DNA of 64,000 nucleotides, taken from assembly GCA_039602395.1 (NCBI GenBank), contig JBCNJP010000003.1, forward strand, positions 65,648,278 to 65,712,277, read 5' to 3'. The stretch is from Deinandra increscens subsp. villosa (lineage: Eukaryota > Streptophyta > Magnoliopsida > Asterales > Asteraceae). Of the stretch, positions 1-10,635 are shown piece by piece. The notes under the pieces were generated by a model. The model was not told the origin of the DNA. It saw nothing but the letters and a program-made list of their open reading frames with translations, and did no database searches. The position numbers and the translations under genes are program-made. Numbering within the stretch: position 1 is the first letter of the stretch; every line of letters begins with the position of its first letter.

Positions 1-995
1 GGATTTAGATGCTGCAATATTGAAGTTGGAGGAATGAAGAGGCAATTAGAGGTAAAATTGATCAAAAAGTTAAGGCCAACCAATTTATATCGTACTTTTA
101 GACTTTTGAAAAGATAATATTGTAGTTTTTTTTAATAAATAAACACATGAGCTCTAATATAGAGCACATCTTCTAATGGGCGGTTGTTTGTGTGTATATT
201 ACATGGGTTCTTAAACAGACATTTTACAAAGCAAAATGGTATCTAAGTCAATTTCTCTAAAAACAATCTTTTGAATCTAACCATATCGATTGATTAGTTG
301 TTTAATTTTTTATAAATATATATTCTGCTAAATGAGATTAGCATACTGATTGATTAGTAGTTTAATTTTAAATCTACCATCAACTTATGATGGATTTGGT
401 TAGTTTTTTAAATATTATTTGATGCTCGGTTTCTTACATGGTGTGTTTATGGTGTTTCATGGTTGGAGATTCTTCTGAGTCAAGATGAAAGATTTGGGAA
501 CTAGAAGAATGATCTATTTGCACATAAGAGTAAAAAATTGGATAGAGAACTCATGGATATTTTTATCAATCTTCTTCTGTATATTAGTTGTTCATGTACA
601 CACAAACTTACTGAAACTTGATTAACTTTTTACTAAAATATAATTATATGATGTTCAGTCAATGAAGCTTCTCATTAAATGTGTTTTGTATTTAATTGCC
701 AATGCCAAATATAACATTCAATTTTAAATGAATAGTCCAAGGTTGTGGTTAGTTGTTGCTTTTGATATGAATTAATTCATTTTTAAATGAAATGTGCAGC
801 GTACAGGACTGTGATTGATGAAATTAGCATATATCCAGTGTATTATCGCCATATGTTTTGTGTATTATCGATAATTTTTACTGATGCTTATTTCTTTTTT
901 TTCTTTTCTTTTCCTTTTCATTTCCTTTTGGTCTTTCATGTGATTTATTTGCCTGCTCAGATTATGAAATCAAATCAATCTTAAATGAATAGTAG
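1..995. other. AT-rich non-coding DNA, nothing recognised
   Basis: No convincing coding region, RNA gene or transposon terminus is visible. The one short open frame (787-984) is a T-rich low-complexity translation without family resemblance. Confidence 0.5.
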
Positions 996-1119
996 GTTGA
1001 CATTGATCTTAGTATTCGTTTAGTTGTACTTTCTTATATAATCAACAATTTCCATGAGTTGACATTGATCTTAGTATTCATTTAGTTGTACTTTCTTATA
1101 TAATCAACAATTTCCATGA
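996..1119. repeat. 62-bp tandem duplication, two copies
   Basis: Copies at 996-1057 and 1058-1119 abut head to tail and differ at one base by eye (cgttt versus cattt). Each unit begins gttgacattgatc and ends tttccatga. No function is suggested. Confidence 0.95.
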
Positions 1120-2281
1120 TAGATTACATAGGATGAGTATGCGGGATCGAGCAAATAATAACACAATCTCTGGTCCGATACTCAATGTAAATATCGCATT
1201 TGTTGATTGTCGACCGCACTAACAGAAATGAATACCGCGTTTGTTGATTGTCGTGTCGCAGTAATGACGAAAATCTTATCAAGTCTTTCCATATAAGATG
1301 GTTAAGTCTTTTTAACTTAACCACACTTTTTAATTTAACAAGTCTCTTTTGGACTTTTGTATGCTGGTTGTAAAATAAAAAATTATATATGAAATATGAA
1401 TAAAGGTTTGAATATGGTAATAGATATCTATCTTTGCTATAGTAAATACATGGATGGTTATACCCAATATTTTCAAAACCGGACCGGACAGCGAACCAGT
1501 CGTTTAACCGGTTTACTGTCGGACTGGATATAAGAAGCGAATAACATTATGCAAAAAAAACTAAATTATATTCAACCGTGTATTGGTTCATGACCGTAAA
1601 CATCTGTTGCACAATCACTGTAGCTGCATCGCGCGGTTTTCTTCTTGGTAAAGCTTGATTTTACTTCAATATTTGCGTTTATCACATACAATAGTTGTAT
1701 ACAAACTTATCAATCTATTTTATATATCTAACCGTTTGAACACATGGGTTTTCAAAGAACAAATTAAACTCAAGTATTGTGTTGGTTCTCTCATACAATA
1801 CAACCGCATATTGTTGTCGCCAATGAACGCGCTTATACCGCATCTTAAACATTTAAATTTTAAATTGACCCATCTTGACCTTTTAACTCAGAAGACACAA
1901 CCCCTACCAAGTAGACAATTAAATTCCATGTACCGTATTATAAATTGTTGTGGCACCGCATCGTGCTAACAATAATGAATATCGAGTTGTAAATTGTCGT
2001 TGCCGCTCGCAGATAAAAGACAAATAATGCATTATAAACTGTCACCGCCGCTTGGAAAATATTCAGATTGTGATGCTTGGAAAGATATGTGGGGCATGTA
2101 CCTCGTTGGTTGTTACCGTCGCCGAACGCGCATGTATCTCCTTATAGATTGTTCTCACGCCACATAGCGCTAACAGTATCGAATATCAAGTTGTAAATTT
2201 TTTTGCCACCATAGCGCGCCAACAAGTGACGAATAAGGCGCAATAAATTGTTACCACCGCAACGCGCGGGCACCATGCTAG
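1120..2281 (+). mobile_element. Probable non-autonomous Helitron, 3' end at 2281
   Basis: The right end carries a short GC-rich hairpin (ccgc-aacgc-gcgg, within 2255-2270) about 8 nt before CTAG at 2278-2281. CTAG is followed by T, the arrangement of plant Helitron 3' ends (hairpin, CTRR, insertion before T). Short degenerate units with gttgattgtcg and gccgccgc motifs recur at 1190-1260 and 1950-2260, as in non-autonomous Helitrons. No coding capacity is present. The left end is not identified and 1120 is only where these motifs begin. A similar tail lies near 13490-13522. Confidence 0.4.
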
Positions 2282-2302
2282 TGTATATATATATATATAT
2301 AT
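2282..2302. repeat. (TA)n microsatellite
   Basis: Short TA dinucleotide run immediately after the Helitron-like terminus. Confidence 0.85.
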
Positions 2303-2312
2303 TATTTATACT

Positions 2313-3910
2313 AGTTATAAATATGTAATAATCAATAATATTATTAATAACGAGCTTAATAATAATGAGGTGAACAATATTTAAATAAAAGTTGTTTTAT
2401 TTAAATTCACGGTTGAGTTATTCGTTAGTGATATTTTACTAACGTTGGCTCGTGGGCTTGCGTATGGAAATGGGCCGGACATCTAATAAGTATTAGATGA
2501 TTAGGGGTTAAACCCTAATCACCTTTTTTTGGTTCGATGGCCGCAAGAAGGAGAAAACGGCATTAGCTGTTCTGCGCCGATCGCCGCCACCGCTCGTCCG
2601 GTGGCCATCTTCGAGCAACCGTATCTTGGTGCTCGTTGCTAGTTAGGGTGTTCCGTCAGTCAACGCCCGTAGACCACCTTATGGTCCAGAGATCGTCGCC
2701 TCATACGCCTTAATCCGCCGCTCGGTTTACCGCAAATCGCTGCCGCAAAATAGCCAATCACCACCGTGCAAATCGCTGCTCGCCTGCCGTCGCTTGACTG
2801 TCTCCTGTCAGTGCGAGCCCACACCAATTTCCTCGACTGACATCGTAATCTGAAAATTGTCCTGCAAATGGCCAATCAGCTCCACGTGTTGGAACAGGAA
2901 GTGCCCGAAGCACCGACAAATTGCACTGCCGCTGCACGCGCCACTCGTTAGGCACTGAAGAAGGATGCCAATTCAGTGATGCGCCTCATGTTGGCCACCA
3001 TGTCTACTGATATTCAGAAGAGCATGGTTGACCGGACGGCGTTTCAGATGATCGGGGAAATTAAGGGCATATTTAAAACCCAGGCCCGACAGGAACGCTA
3101 CGAAACCGTTGTCAGGCTCATCACCTGTCGAATGGCTGAAGGTAGCCCTGTCAGTGCCCATATCCTTAAGATGAAAGGCTGCATCGACCGACTTGTGAAG
3201 CTCGATTACGTCATTCCTCAGGAAATGGCGACAGATTTGATCCTCCACTCTCTTTCCAGCATGTTCACTCCCTTCCGGATCAATTTTAATATGAACAGCC
3301 TGGTTAAGACAGTGACCGAGCTTCATGGTATGTTGAAAACTGCTGAGATTAATTTTCTCAGCAATAACAACAACAAAGGCAAGTCAAATGGTGTGCTCGC
3401 CATCCGATCCGGAGGTGTCAAGAAACCTGAGGCTTAGAGGAAACCTGGGCAAAGGAAGAAAGGCTAAGGCACTGCTACTAGAGGTTTTAGTGGCACCGGA
3501 AAGGGCAAGTCAAGGGCTTTGAAGGCACCGCCGCAAGATGACCGCCAGTGCTTCGAAGGCAACAAGATGGGCACTGGAGACGAAACTGCCCTGATTATCT
3601 TGCCAAGGTGAAGGGGAAGTAGGCCGATGTAGGCTCTTCCGGAGGTATATATCTATAGCCTCATGTTATGACCACTTCGTTTGATCCTTCAAAATATATG
3701 CTTTACATACTTTACATTTTGGAGGAACATGAAGTCGTCGAAAGCAAAAAACCAAGATGACATGACACCTTTGCATGCATGCAAACTTTGAATAAAGTTC
3801 ATGTCGTACCTTGAATTCTTGGTAGTATCCTTAAACAACTTGCTTGTTTTGCTCTTCCCTGGCGGGGTCCAGGACGGATACAATTTTGCTTTTGGTTTGA
3901 ATCTAGACAT
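2313..3910 (+). mobile_element. Defective Ty1/copia element, copy 1 (LTR part, gag, tail)
   Basis: This segment is homologous to 23090-26645. It holds the distal part of a long LTR (2313-2820), then jumps at 2820/2821 directly into gag. The LTR 3' end, primer-binding site and leader present in the other copy (about 23702-25800) are missing. After gag, a roughly 280-bp non-coding tail (3620-3905) is shared with the other copy. No protease, integrase or reverse transcriptase remains. Confidence 0.75.
2821..3625 (+). pseudogene. Ty1/copia gag (UBN2-like) remnant, copy 1
   Basis: The 2976-3437 frame carries the copia capsid signature of the UBN2 family: ARQERYE, a CRMAEGSPVSAH-like core, HILKMKGCIDRL, then a leucine-rich stretch ending ELHGMLKTAE. 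Gag packages element RNA into cytoplasmic particles. Upstream coding similarity continues to 2821 but has stops, including a TGA at 2838-2840 shared with the second copy and a TAG at 2949-2951. A decayed CCHC knuckle lies near 3547-3610: the CFEGNK segment has lost the second Cys, and a frame slip scrambles the GHWRxNC half. The gene is dead. Family placement is confident, lineage less so. Confidence 0.8.
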
Positions 3911-4987
3911 GCACTAAGTTTCCGGTGTAAACTTATATTATATGCATGGTTCTATCTACACTTGAAAATATTTTCACTTGATTGGTAGATTAGATTCAAA
4001 CATATATAACATGACCTTAAGCCTGGTGCTATTGATTTAGTGATCATGAGACTAGCCTAAATGCAAAAGAAGAACGATTGTTCTATCTAAATCCATTAAG
4101 GCTGTGACGTCTCTTATTCTCATTGTATTTATTACAACAGGAATAACAACCTACTTTGATTCATAGAACCTTATGGTTTTAAATTGCGTAGCTTGATAAT
4201 TCATTAAATCAAATTGAACTTTTATGAAATCACTTGCTTGATTTCGTCAATTCAAACAATAGGACCTTTTCTAAGTTCAAACGCTTGTTTGTAAAAGTTC
4301 AAGTCACCAACGCTACTTATGTAACACAATCACCTGTATGATTATGTTATATAAATGCACTAAGTCTTGTACAGGCCATGAAAAGATATATACGAACAAC
4401 ACCTTGAAAGTCAAAGTCTACAACTAGCTTGTACTCATATGTATTAAAATCCTGATAAGCACCTGTTGCTTAGATTATGAGGATTGAGGTTTCATATTGG
4501 AAACTAATAAACACATTGACTCATGACATGCCTATGGCCGCCGTTCACACCTTATACCGATGAATCATTTCCTCACCAATCACTTGCGACTCAAATTGGT
4601 TCCAAGAGGAAGTCTTGCGGGAGACCGAATTTGAGTTTTGCACTTGATACATGGACATCTAAATTCCTTATCAAAGAAACTTGATTTTTATAGGAATTAC
4701 CGGAAAATGCACTATGACTCGTGTAATTATTCAAGACTCATTAGACAAACATCTTTTCACAATAAACGTTGTTGCTATAGTGAAAACATGTTAGCATTCT
4801 AAATGACTGATAATTCCAAATGAAACTCAATGTAGATTTTACCTGTATTAAATCTTCCATTATTGGTTGGTCATTGGATTGAATTCACAATCCTAAATCA
4901 GACTCGATACTCTGATAGGATAATCATCAGGGCCTCTAGCACGCAATACCTTTCAAACGCAAAGATGATTGTATCTTGCATACCATC
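3911..4987. other. Non-coding retrotransposon-like spacer
   Basis: AT-rich DNA between the copia tail and the LTR remnant beginning at 4988. No open frame or known motif. It is probably the internal region of the minus-strand remnant, because an LTR end with a degenerate primer-binding site borders it on the right. Confidence 0.35.
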
Positions 4988-5215
4988 TGTTGTGTTTTGC
5001 TAGTGGTATTTGGGTCACGGGTAGTAATTTTAATTTTTTACTAAAACCCGTTTTACTTATTGTATTACCGGATACACTTATATTTATTTAATTAAATTAA
5101 TTAAATCAGAGTTGCGGAAGCGTATTTTAAATACATAAATAAACTAAACGCGAAAAACCAAGTGACAAAATAACAGGATTTAAACGACCAACACGCAAAC
5201 ACTAGATATATATAT
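4988..5215 (-). mobile_element. LTR 3'-end remnant of a copia-like element
   Basis: Read on the minus strand, this resembles the LTR end at about 24000-24269: a segment with cgcgttta, a long T-rich part, then CCGTGACCCAAATACCACT-like sequence ending ...CACAACA. Just inside (4976-4987) is gatggtatgc, a plausible decayed tRNA-Met primer-binding site. The other end fades into TA-rich DNA near 5200. Confidence 0.4.
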
Positions 5216-6647
5216 ATATGTATATATATCGAGATATCTATACTATCTTAATATATATAAGAGAGAGAAAGTTAATGTGTTGAAATTTTAAGAGTTTTAC
5301 AACTTTGAACGCATTGTGTACAAGTCTTTTATGAATAAAATATTAAAAATTAGGTTGAAAATGTATTGGTTTCGAATCTCTGCAAATTCTACTGACACGG
5401 ATGAAACCTCGGTGCTCAGGTCAAACTCCCTAATTTATGCAATTCCCGCTTCACCCTCATCTCAGATCACCCAAATCGGTATGCTAATCTTCTTCTTTCT
5501 CCCCTTTCTTTTACACAGAGCCTTAATCTAGCTATCTTTTTCACAGTGACTTTGAAGAAAGCAGAAATCCAATGGTTCCTCTCAACACCATCACTAATCC
5601 GACGGTTCATCTCAATCCATTCACGCGGATTGCTCTTAATTTGGAGGTGTCTTCTTGCACGCCTCGAATTGTCACATCGAACTAATTCTGGCGCTCAATT
5701 TTGAATTCACAATTGAAGTTCCGAGCTCCATTAATAGACATCTTCACCTCCAATTTGAAATCACAATTAAAATTGAGGTAAATTCTCTGTCTGCAAGAAA
5801 TTCCAATTTATATTCTTGTTGTGTTTTAAAAATCTAATTGTGTGTTCAAATTGGATTTTAGAAATCGCTCTTTAGCTTCCAGCGGCATCGACTCTTCTCT
5901 GGTATGTTTTTTTGGAATTCATTCCTATAATATTTAGCTTGATTTTGTGTTTTTGGTGTGCAAACCTGAAAATTTGATGTGTTCATACCTAATTGTTTAT
6001 CCTCAACATGATATTGGTGTTCATACCTAGATGGGATCTTTCACAATAGTTTACAAATGCCAAATCTGTAATGAATGCAAAAAAATGTGATATTGTAGTT
6101 CTGTATGTCTCAATAATAAAAAATGCTTATTTGACCTTTAAGTCCAATGTTCTAATGTGGATTGCACGTAAGTTGTTACTAAGACTAGATCCAACTTGAT
6201 TTGTGAAGTGACAGAAGACTTCATTTTACATTTAGATCCAACTTGATTTGTGAAGTGACAGAAGACTTCATTTTACATTGGTGTTCTTGATAAGGAAGGT
6301 TTAAGGAAAAATGTGTTCTTAATAGGGAATGTTTGCATATATATACTTTATCTTCATGGGAACTTGTCTTGGCAAAAAAATTAGGCTTTATGTACAGTGA
6401 CTCAGTGAGGATTTTAGCTGCACCTATTAGGTCATTAGAACCAAAGTTAGCCTCTATATCCTTGTGTTCTATTTGTTTAGCAATTATTTCTGTTTTCAGA
6501 TGTGTTTTAAATGTTAGAGGTAGTGTATGGTTTCAAATGTATGTTTTAAACTTTAGATGTGGGGTATGGTTTTAAATGTGTAAGACTAAACATTCACTCA
6601 GTGACATGTTTGTAGTATTTTGAAGCTTCTGTGTGATGTACGAACTG
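5216..6647. other. Unassigned AT-rich DNA
   Basis: Contains a TA/GA-rich patch (5200-5270). A CT-rich stretch at 5440-5900 looks like 5' UTR or first-exon sequence followed by a possible donor (tctggtatg near 5899-5907). No protein family is recognised in any frame. Confidence 0.35.
6186..6279. repeat. 47-bp tandem duplication, two copies
   Basis: Units at 6186-6232 and 6233-6279 (tagatccaacttgattt...) are identical by eye and directly adjacent. They look like a recent local duplication. Confidence 0.95.
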
Positions 6648-6659
6648 TTCAAACGTGTT

Positions 6660-6882
6660 TTTTTTTTGGGTAAAGGGTTACCCCGGTGATTTGTATTATA
6701 AACAAAACATTCAACGTACAAGTAGTAGAGTGAAATCCCTACTAGTTCTCTAAGGGGCATACCCCTTCAGAGTGAAAACAAAATAAAAAACACACCCAGC
6801 AAACTACTGGTAAGAACCCCAATCACAACAAAACAAAGTAAAAGAAATTAGCCTCCAGCATCAAACACCGAAGTTCCCAGAT
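6660..6882 (-). mobile_element. 5'-truncated LINE, 3' end only
   Basis: On the minus strand this holds the last dozen codons of LINE ORF2 (ending GVFDAGG then stop, matching VFDDGG at 18498), the 3' UTR, the family 3' terminus ...ggtaaccctttaccc and an 8-nt A tail. It is flanked by a perfect 12-bp target duplication, ttcaaacgtgtt, at 6648-6659 and 6883-6894, the hallmark of target-primed reverse transcription. Length is 223 bp. Confidence 0.93.
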
Positions 6883-6894
6883 TTCAAACGTGTT

Positions 6895-9800
6895 CATCTG
6901 GCTTGCATATTATTAAAACATTGCAGAAATTTAGATAACATTCTCAGCTACAGTCAGCCACTGTTTGTGTTCTGTATGTGTGTTTTCAATGTTCATTGTA
7001 TTTGTGGCTTTGAATTTATCAAGTGGTATGTAGTGCTAAAAGTTGAATATGTTTTACTGCAGTTACACATGCCATTCTTGAAATTGTATGTCTTGGTTGA
7101 TTTTTTTTTTGGTTTGTAGTAGCAAAGTGGGTTGTTCTTCTTCTCAAAGTTAGCTATAATTTTGTTTTGTAAGCGTGTATGTAAGTATATGATTGCAATT
7201 GATTATCTTTTAAACCTAAATTGAATTATGAGATTTTTCTTTAAAGAACATGAAAATTAAAAGTTTTTTATATAGGCTAATAGTTTAAGTTGATAAACCG
7301 TTGCTAGATATTTGGTTGGAATCATCAATTTATGGGAGGTGCTTATTTGCTGATGAGAAAGAATTACTTATCTGCTTTGCCATTATTCCTATTGGGTTGG
7401 GTGGTTTTGTGGTGTGTAGGGCCCTCTCTCAAAGAATTAGTTGTGATGACCCTCAAACGAAATATAGACCATGGGACAAAGATACTGGTATGTTTATTTT
7501 TCATGAAAATGATCTTTTAACTAAAATGTTGAGGTTTTTGGATTTGTTTTTGAAAGTGATTGTGTGATGTTGAATAATCAAGATAACAAAATAAATAGAG
7601 ATCTAGAAAATAGTCTTGGATATGTTTTATCCAACTGAAGTTGTGATAGTGAGAGCGTTTCCAAAATTTTGATTTTAAGTAAACATATATGTTATTTGAA
7701 GGTGATGGAGAGCTTATAGTATGGACTTGCTCCGTATTTTTGTAAGTGCATCACATCAGAGGTATATGCTTGTTTAATTTTTGTGTGTTTTATAAATCTG
7801 ATATTTTGTTTAATTTTTGTTTATTGTGTGTTAACCATTTGGTTTTGGTAAAAGGAGATGAGAGTAAATTCTGAATTTTGAATGGCTACTATTTAAAGGA
7901 GATGAGAGTGAATTATGAATTCTGAATTTTGGTAAAAGGAGTAGCCATTCCTAAATGTTAACTAACTATTTGGTTTTCCTCAATGTTGTTGCTGCTATTG
8001 TTTAAGCTCACTAAACGTTTGGTTTTTGTTAAAGGATATGAGAGTGCATTCCGTAAGTTTAAACACGGCTGCTACTATTAAACATGACATTTATGTTAAC
8101 ATTTTGACACTAATCCGAACTATGGAACTTGATAGAAGCAGCAGGCTAGCAGCAACTATGTTTACTATTTTCACAAGTAATGTTTGTTTAATGTGTGTTA
8201 ACTATTTACCAACATCAACTATTTAACTATGACACTAATGCTCACAAGTAATAGAACTCGATAGAAATCAGTGATGCATGTTCAAGCTTGATAGTATTTG
8301 ACCCATTACCCAAACAAATCAGCAACACTTTGGTGTTTTTTTAACCATATTGTTGTAGATATATCCTACTGGTATTACTTAACCATATTTTTTAACCGTA
8401 TTCTTTAACCAATTTTTTAGCAAGTTTTAGAACCATATTAAAGTTTGTCTAAATAATCCCAGAAGCCCTATTGACTTCTAAGGTCATTATTTGTTGTTTT
8501 TTTAATCAATGTTGATATGTACTGTGCAGTATGTTATTTTCAGTTCCTTATATAATAAACTAAACCATAAAAACATCAATTCAACTTCCTCATATAGTGG
8601 GCGTTTTTTCAACTGATTCCTATATGAGCGTGGACAAATCCTTCTATGGATATTTCTATTGATAGTATAGAATCTGATTTGATTTAGGTAACTCATGTGG
8701 TTATCAAATCAGTGACTTCAGTGATAACTTCATGTTTGTTGTATTTGAACATGATTTTCATCTCAAATGGATTTCTAAAACCATTATGAGTTTGTTGTAT
8801 TCTTAAATCAGTGACTTGAGTTGTACATAATCCTTGACCTCAGTGGTATTTTGATTCTAAAATTGATTCCCAAATCTGAGTTTGCTGTATAACAGTTTTG
8901 CTAATTGTTAAAACTTTTATACTTTTACCTTTGCTTGCAATTTTCTAAAGTGATTTAGTTTATGATTCTCAGAACGTTTAGTACATAGTTTTTAATTCAA
9001 AGTTTCTTAAGAATATTTGGACTGGTTGTTTACTTGTTTATTATAAATATTAATCATTGATGTTCCTTTTACTTTTCAGGATGATGCAGACATCTACGAA
9101 GGGGGCTGGCTCATTAAAATACTGGTGGGATTTGGAAATGGGTAAAGAAATTGTCTTGAGGTTGTTAGGTGTGATAGTTTCTTTGAAAGATGATGGTGGG
9201 AGGATGTCTTGTAAGTCGTGCAGGCCTTTGGAGTGGATTAAGAAATGCATTTTGATGAGTATATGGCTACAAAGGAATCTTAAAAGCTTTAAAAGACATT
9301 TGGGAAGAGGTAATTTTTTTAGGCAATGTGTTGATTATGTCAGTTAAATGGTGGGAAGAAGTCAGCAATATGTATGGACATGAGGATAGGGAATTATTTA
9401 CATAATTACATTTGTGAGTATGGTGGATGGAGTCAATTACTCTTGGTGATTGGTAGGAAAATTCTTAGTTGGGTTCATTTTTCAAGTCAACAGTGAGATT
9501 TATGAATATTTGGTATTTTCCAGCTGGTTTGGTGGGAAATGAAAGAATTAAATTGAAAGAAAATTGTTTGAATTGGACATATTGGAGCAAGAATTTTGTT
9601 CATAGCCAATGTTGACTTTTTAGTCAAACTGTGGAGTTTACATGCCAACAGCCTCAAGACAATTTTTATAAATGGTTGCTACTACAATCTGATTGTTTTA
9701 AAAGAAAGTTGGAATGGTTTGACTTTAATGGTCAATGGTATGATTATGTTGGTCAAATGCTGGGTAGGTGACTATAAAGTGGGACAGAATGACAAATTTG

Positions 9801-10630
9801 TTTACATAATATTTGTGAGTATGCCGGCTGGAATCAGTGGTTATAAAGAAGTGGCAAAGGAATTCAATGTTGGGTTGACTTTTTGAGTCAACATGCAAAT
9901 CTTATAGATGTTTGGTTTTTTTTTTCCACTGATGTGTCCGGATTTGACAACGTTAAATTGAGTGGACATTGTTTAGTTTGGAATTGCAGTAGTAAATATC
10001 GGTTTGGAATTGCAGTAAATATGGATTTGACTATGCTTTGATCTATTTTTTCATTCGGTTTTCAAACTAAAAAATTGATGTACTATATTTTAGTTTGGAG
10101 TGATGTTTTGATGTCATTTTTTATATCATTTCCTAAAGGTGGAAGAACCTTTGTGCATTGGTCTCCTTATCATTGGTGGATTCTTTCTTTTTTTTTTCTT
10201 TTTTTTTCGCATACTTGGTTTATAAGTTTTTTGTTGTCCGTCAAAAAATGTAATTTACAAGTTTTTCCGCTGAACTCTTCACTTTTAGTCTAGATCCGCC
10301 ACTGGAATGACCCCATAGATCGTTTCTTCCTATTGATAATCTATTTAACATCACGATGCACAAAACCTTTCATCTACCATTAATGGTGCTAACAACTTAT
10401 GAAACATGTTTAGCTGAAAGGTTTCACTAACTGAAACCAACTAATGCAACTGATGTCATTAGCTTATAAACCACAAATACTACTTAAAGTTGATTTTATT
10501 AAAATCTAAACTGAATCATTATCATAGGGTGAATCTATTTTTTTTCAAAATAACAAAATACAATGCTAGGGTTGGATTTAATATGTATTTTTAAATTACT
10601 ATTTTTATGATCAATACCTCCTTATTCGTG
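6895..10630. other. Unassigned AT-rich DNA with degenerate internal repeats
   Basis: No protein family is recognised. The frames at 7301-7567, 9057-9347 and 9596-9886 have mixed composition and could be decayed exons. 9057-9347 follows an acceptor-like ctttttacttttcag. A ggagatgagagt-containing unit recurs at about 7853, 7898 and 8034. Blocks at about 9395-9515 and 9795-9895 are diverged copies (tttacataat...tttgtgagtatg, ending in agtcaaca). Confidence 0.35.
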
Positions 10631-10635
10631 TGTTC

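Noticed and set aside
3689..3910. Minus-strand frame (73 aa) repeated at 26419-26631
   Set aside because: The two are similar only because the non-coding tail of the copia family is duplicated. No protein family is recognised and the frames are not of equal length.
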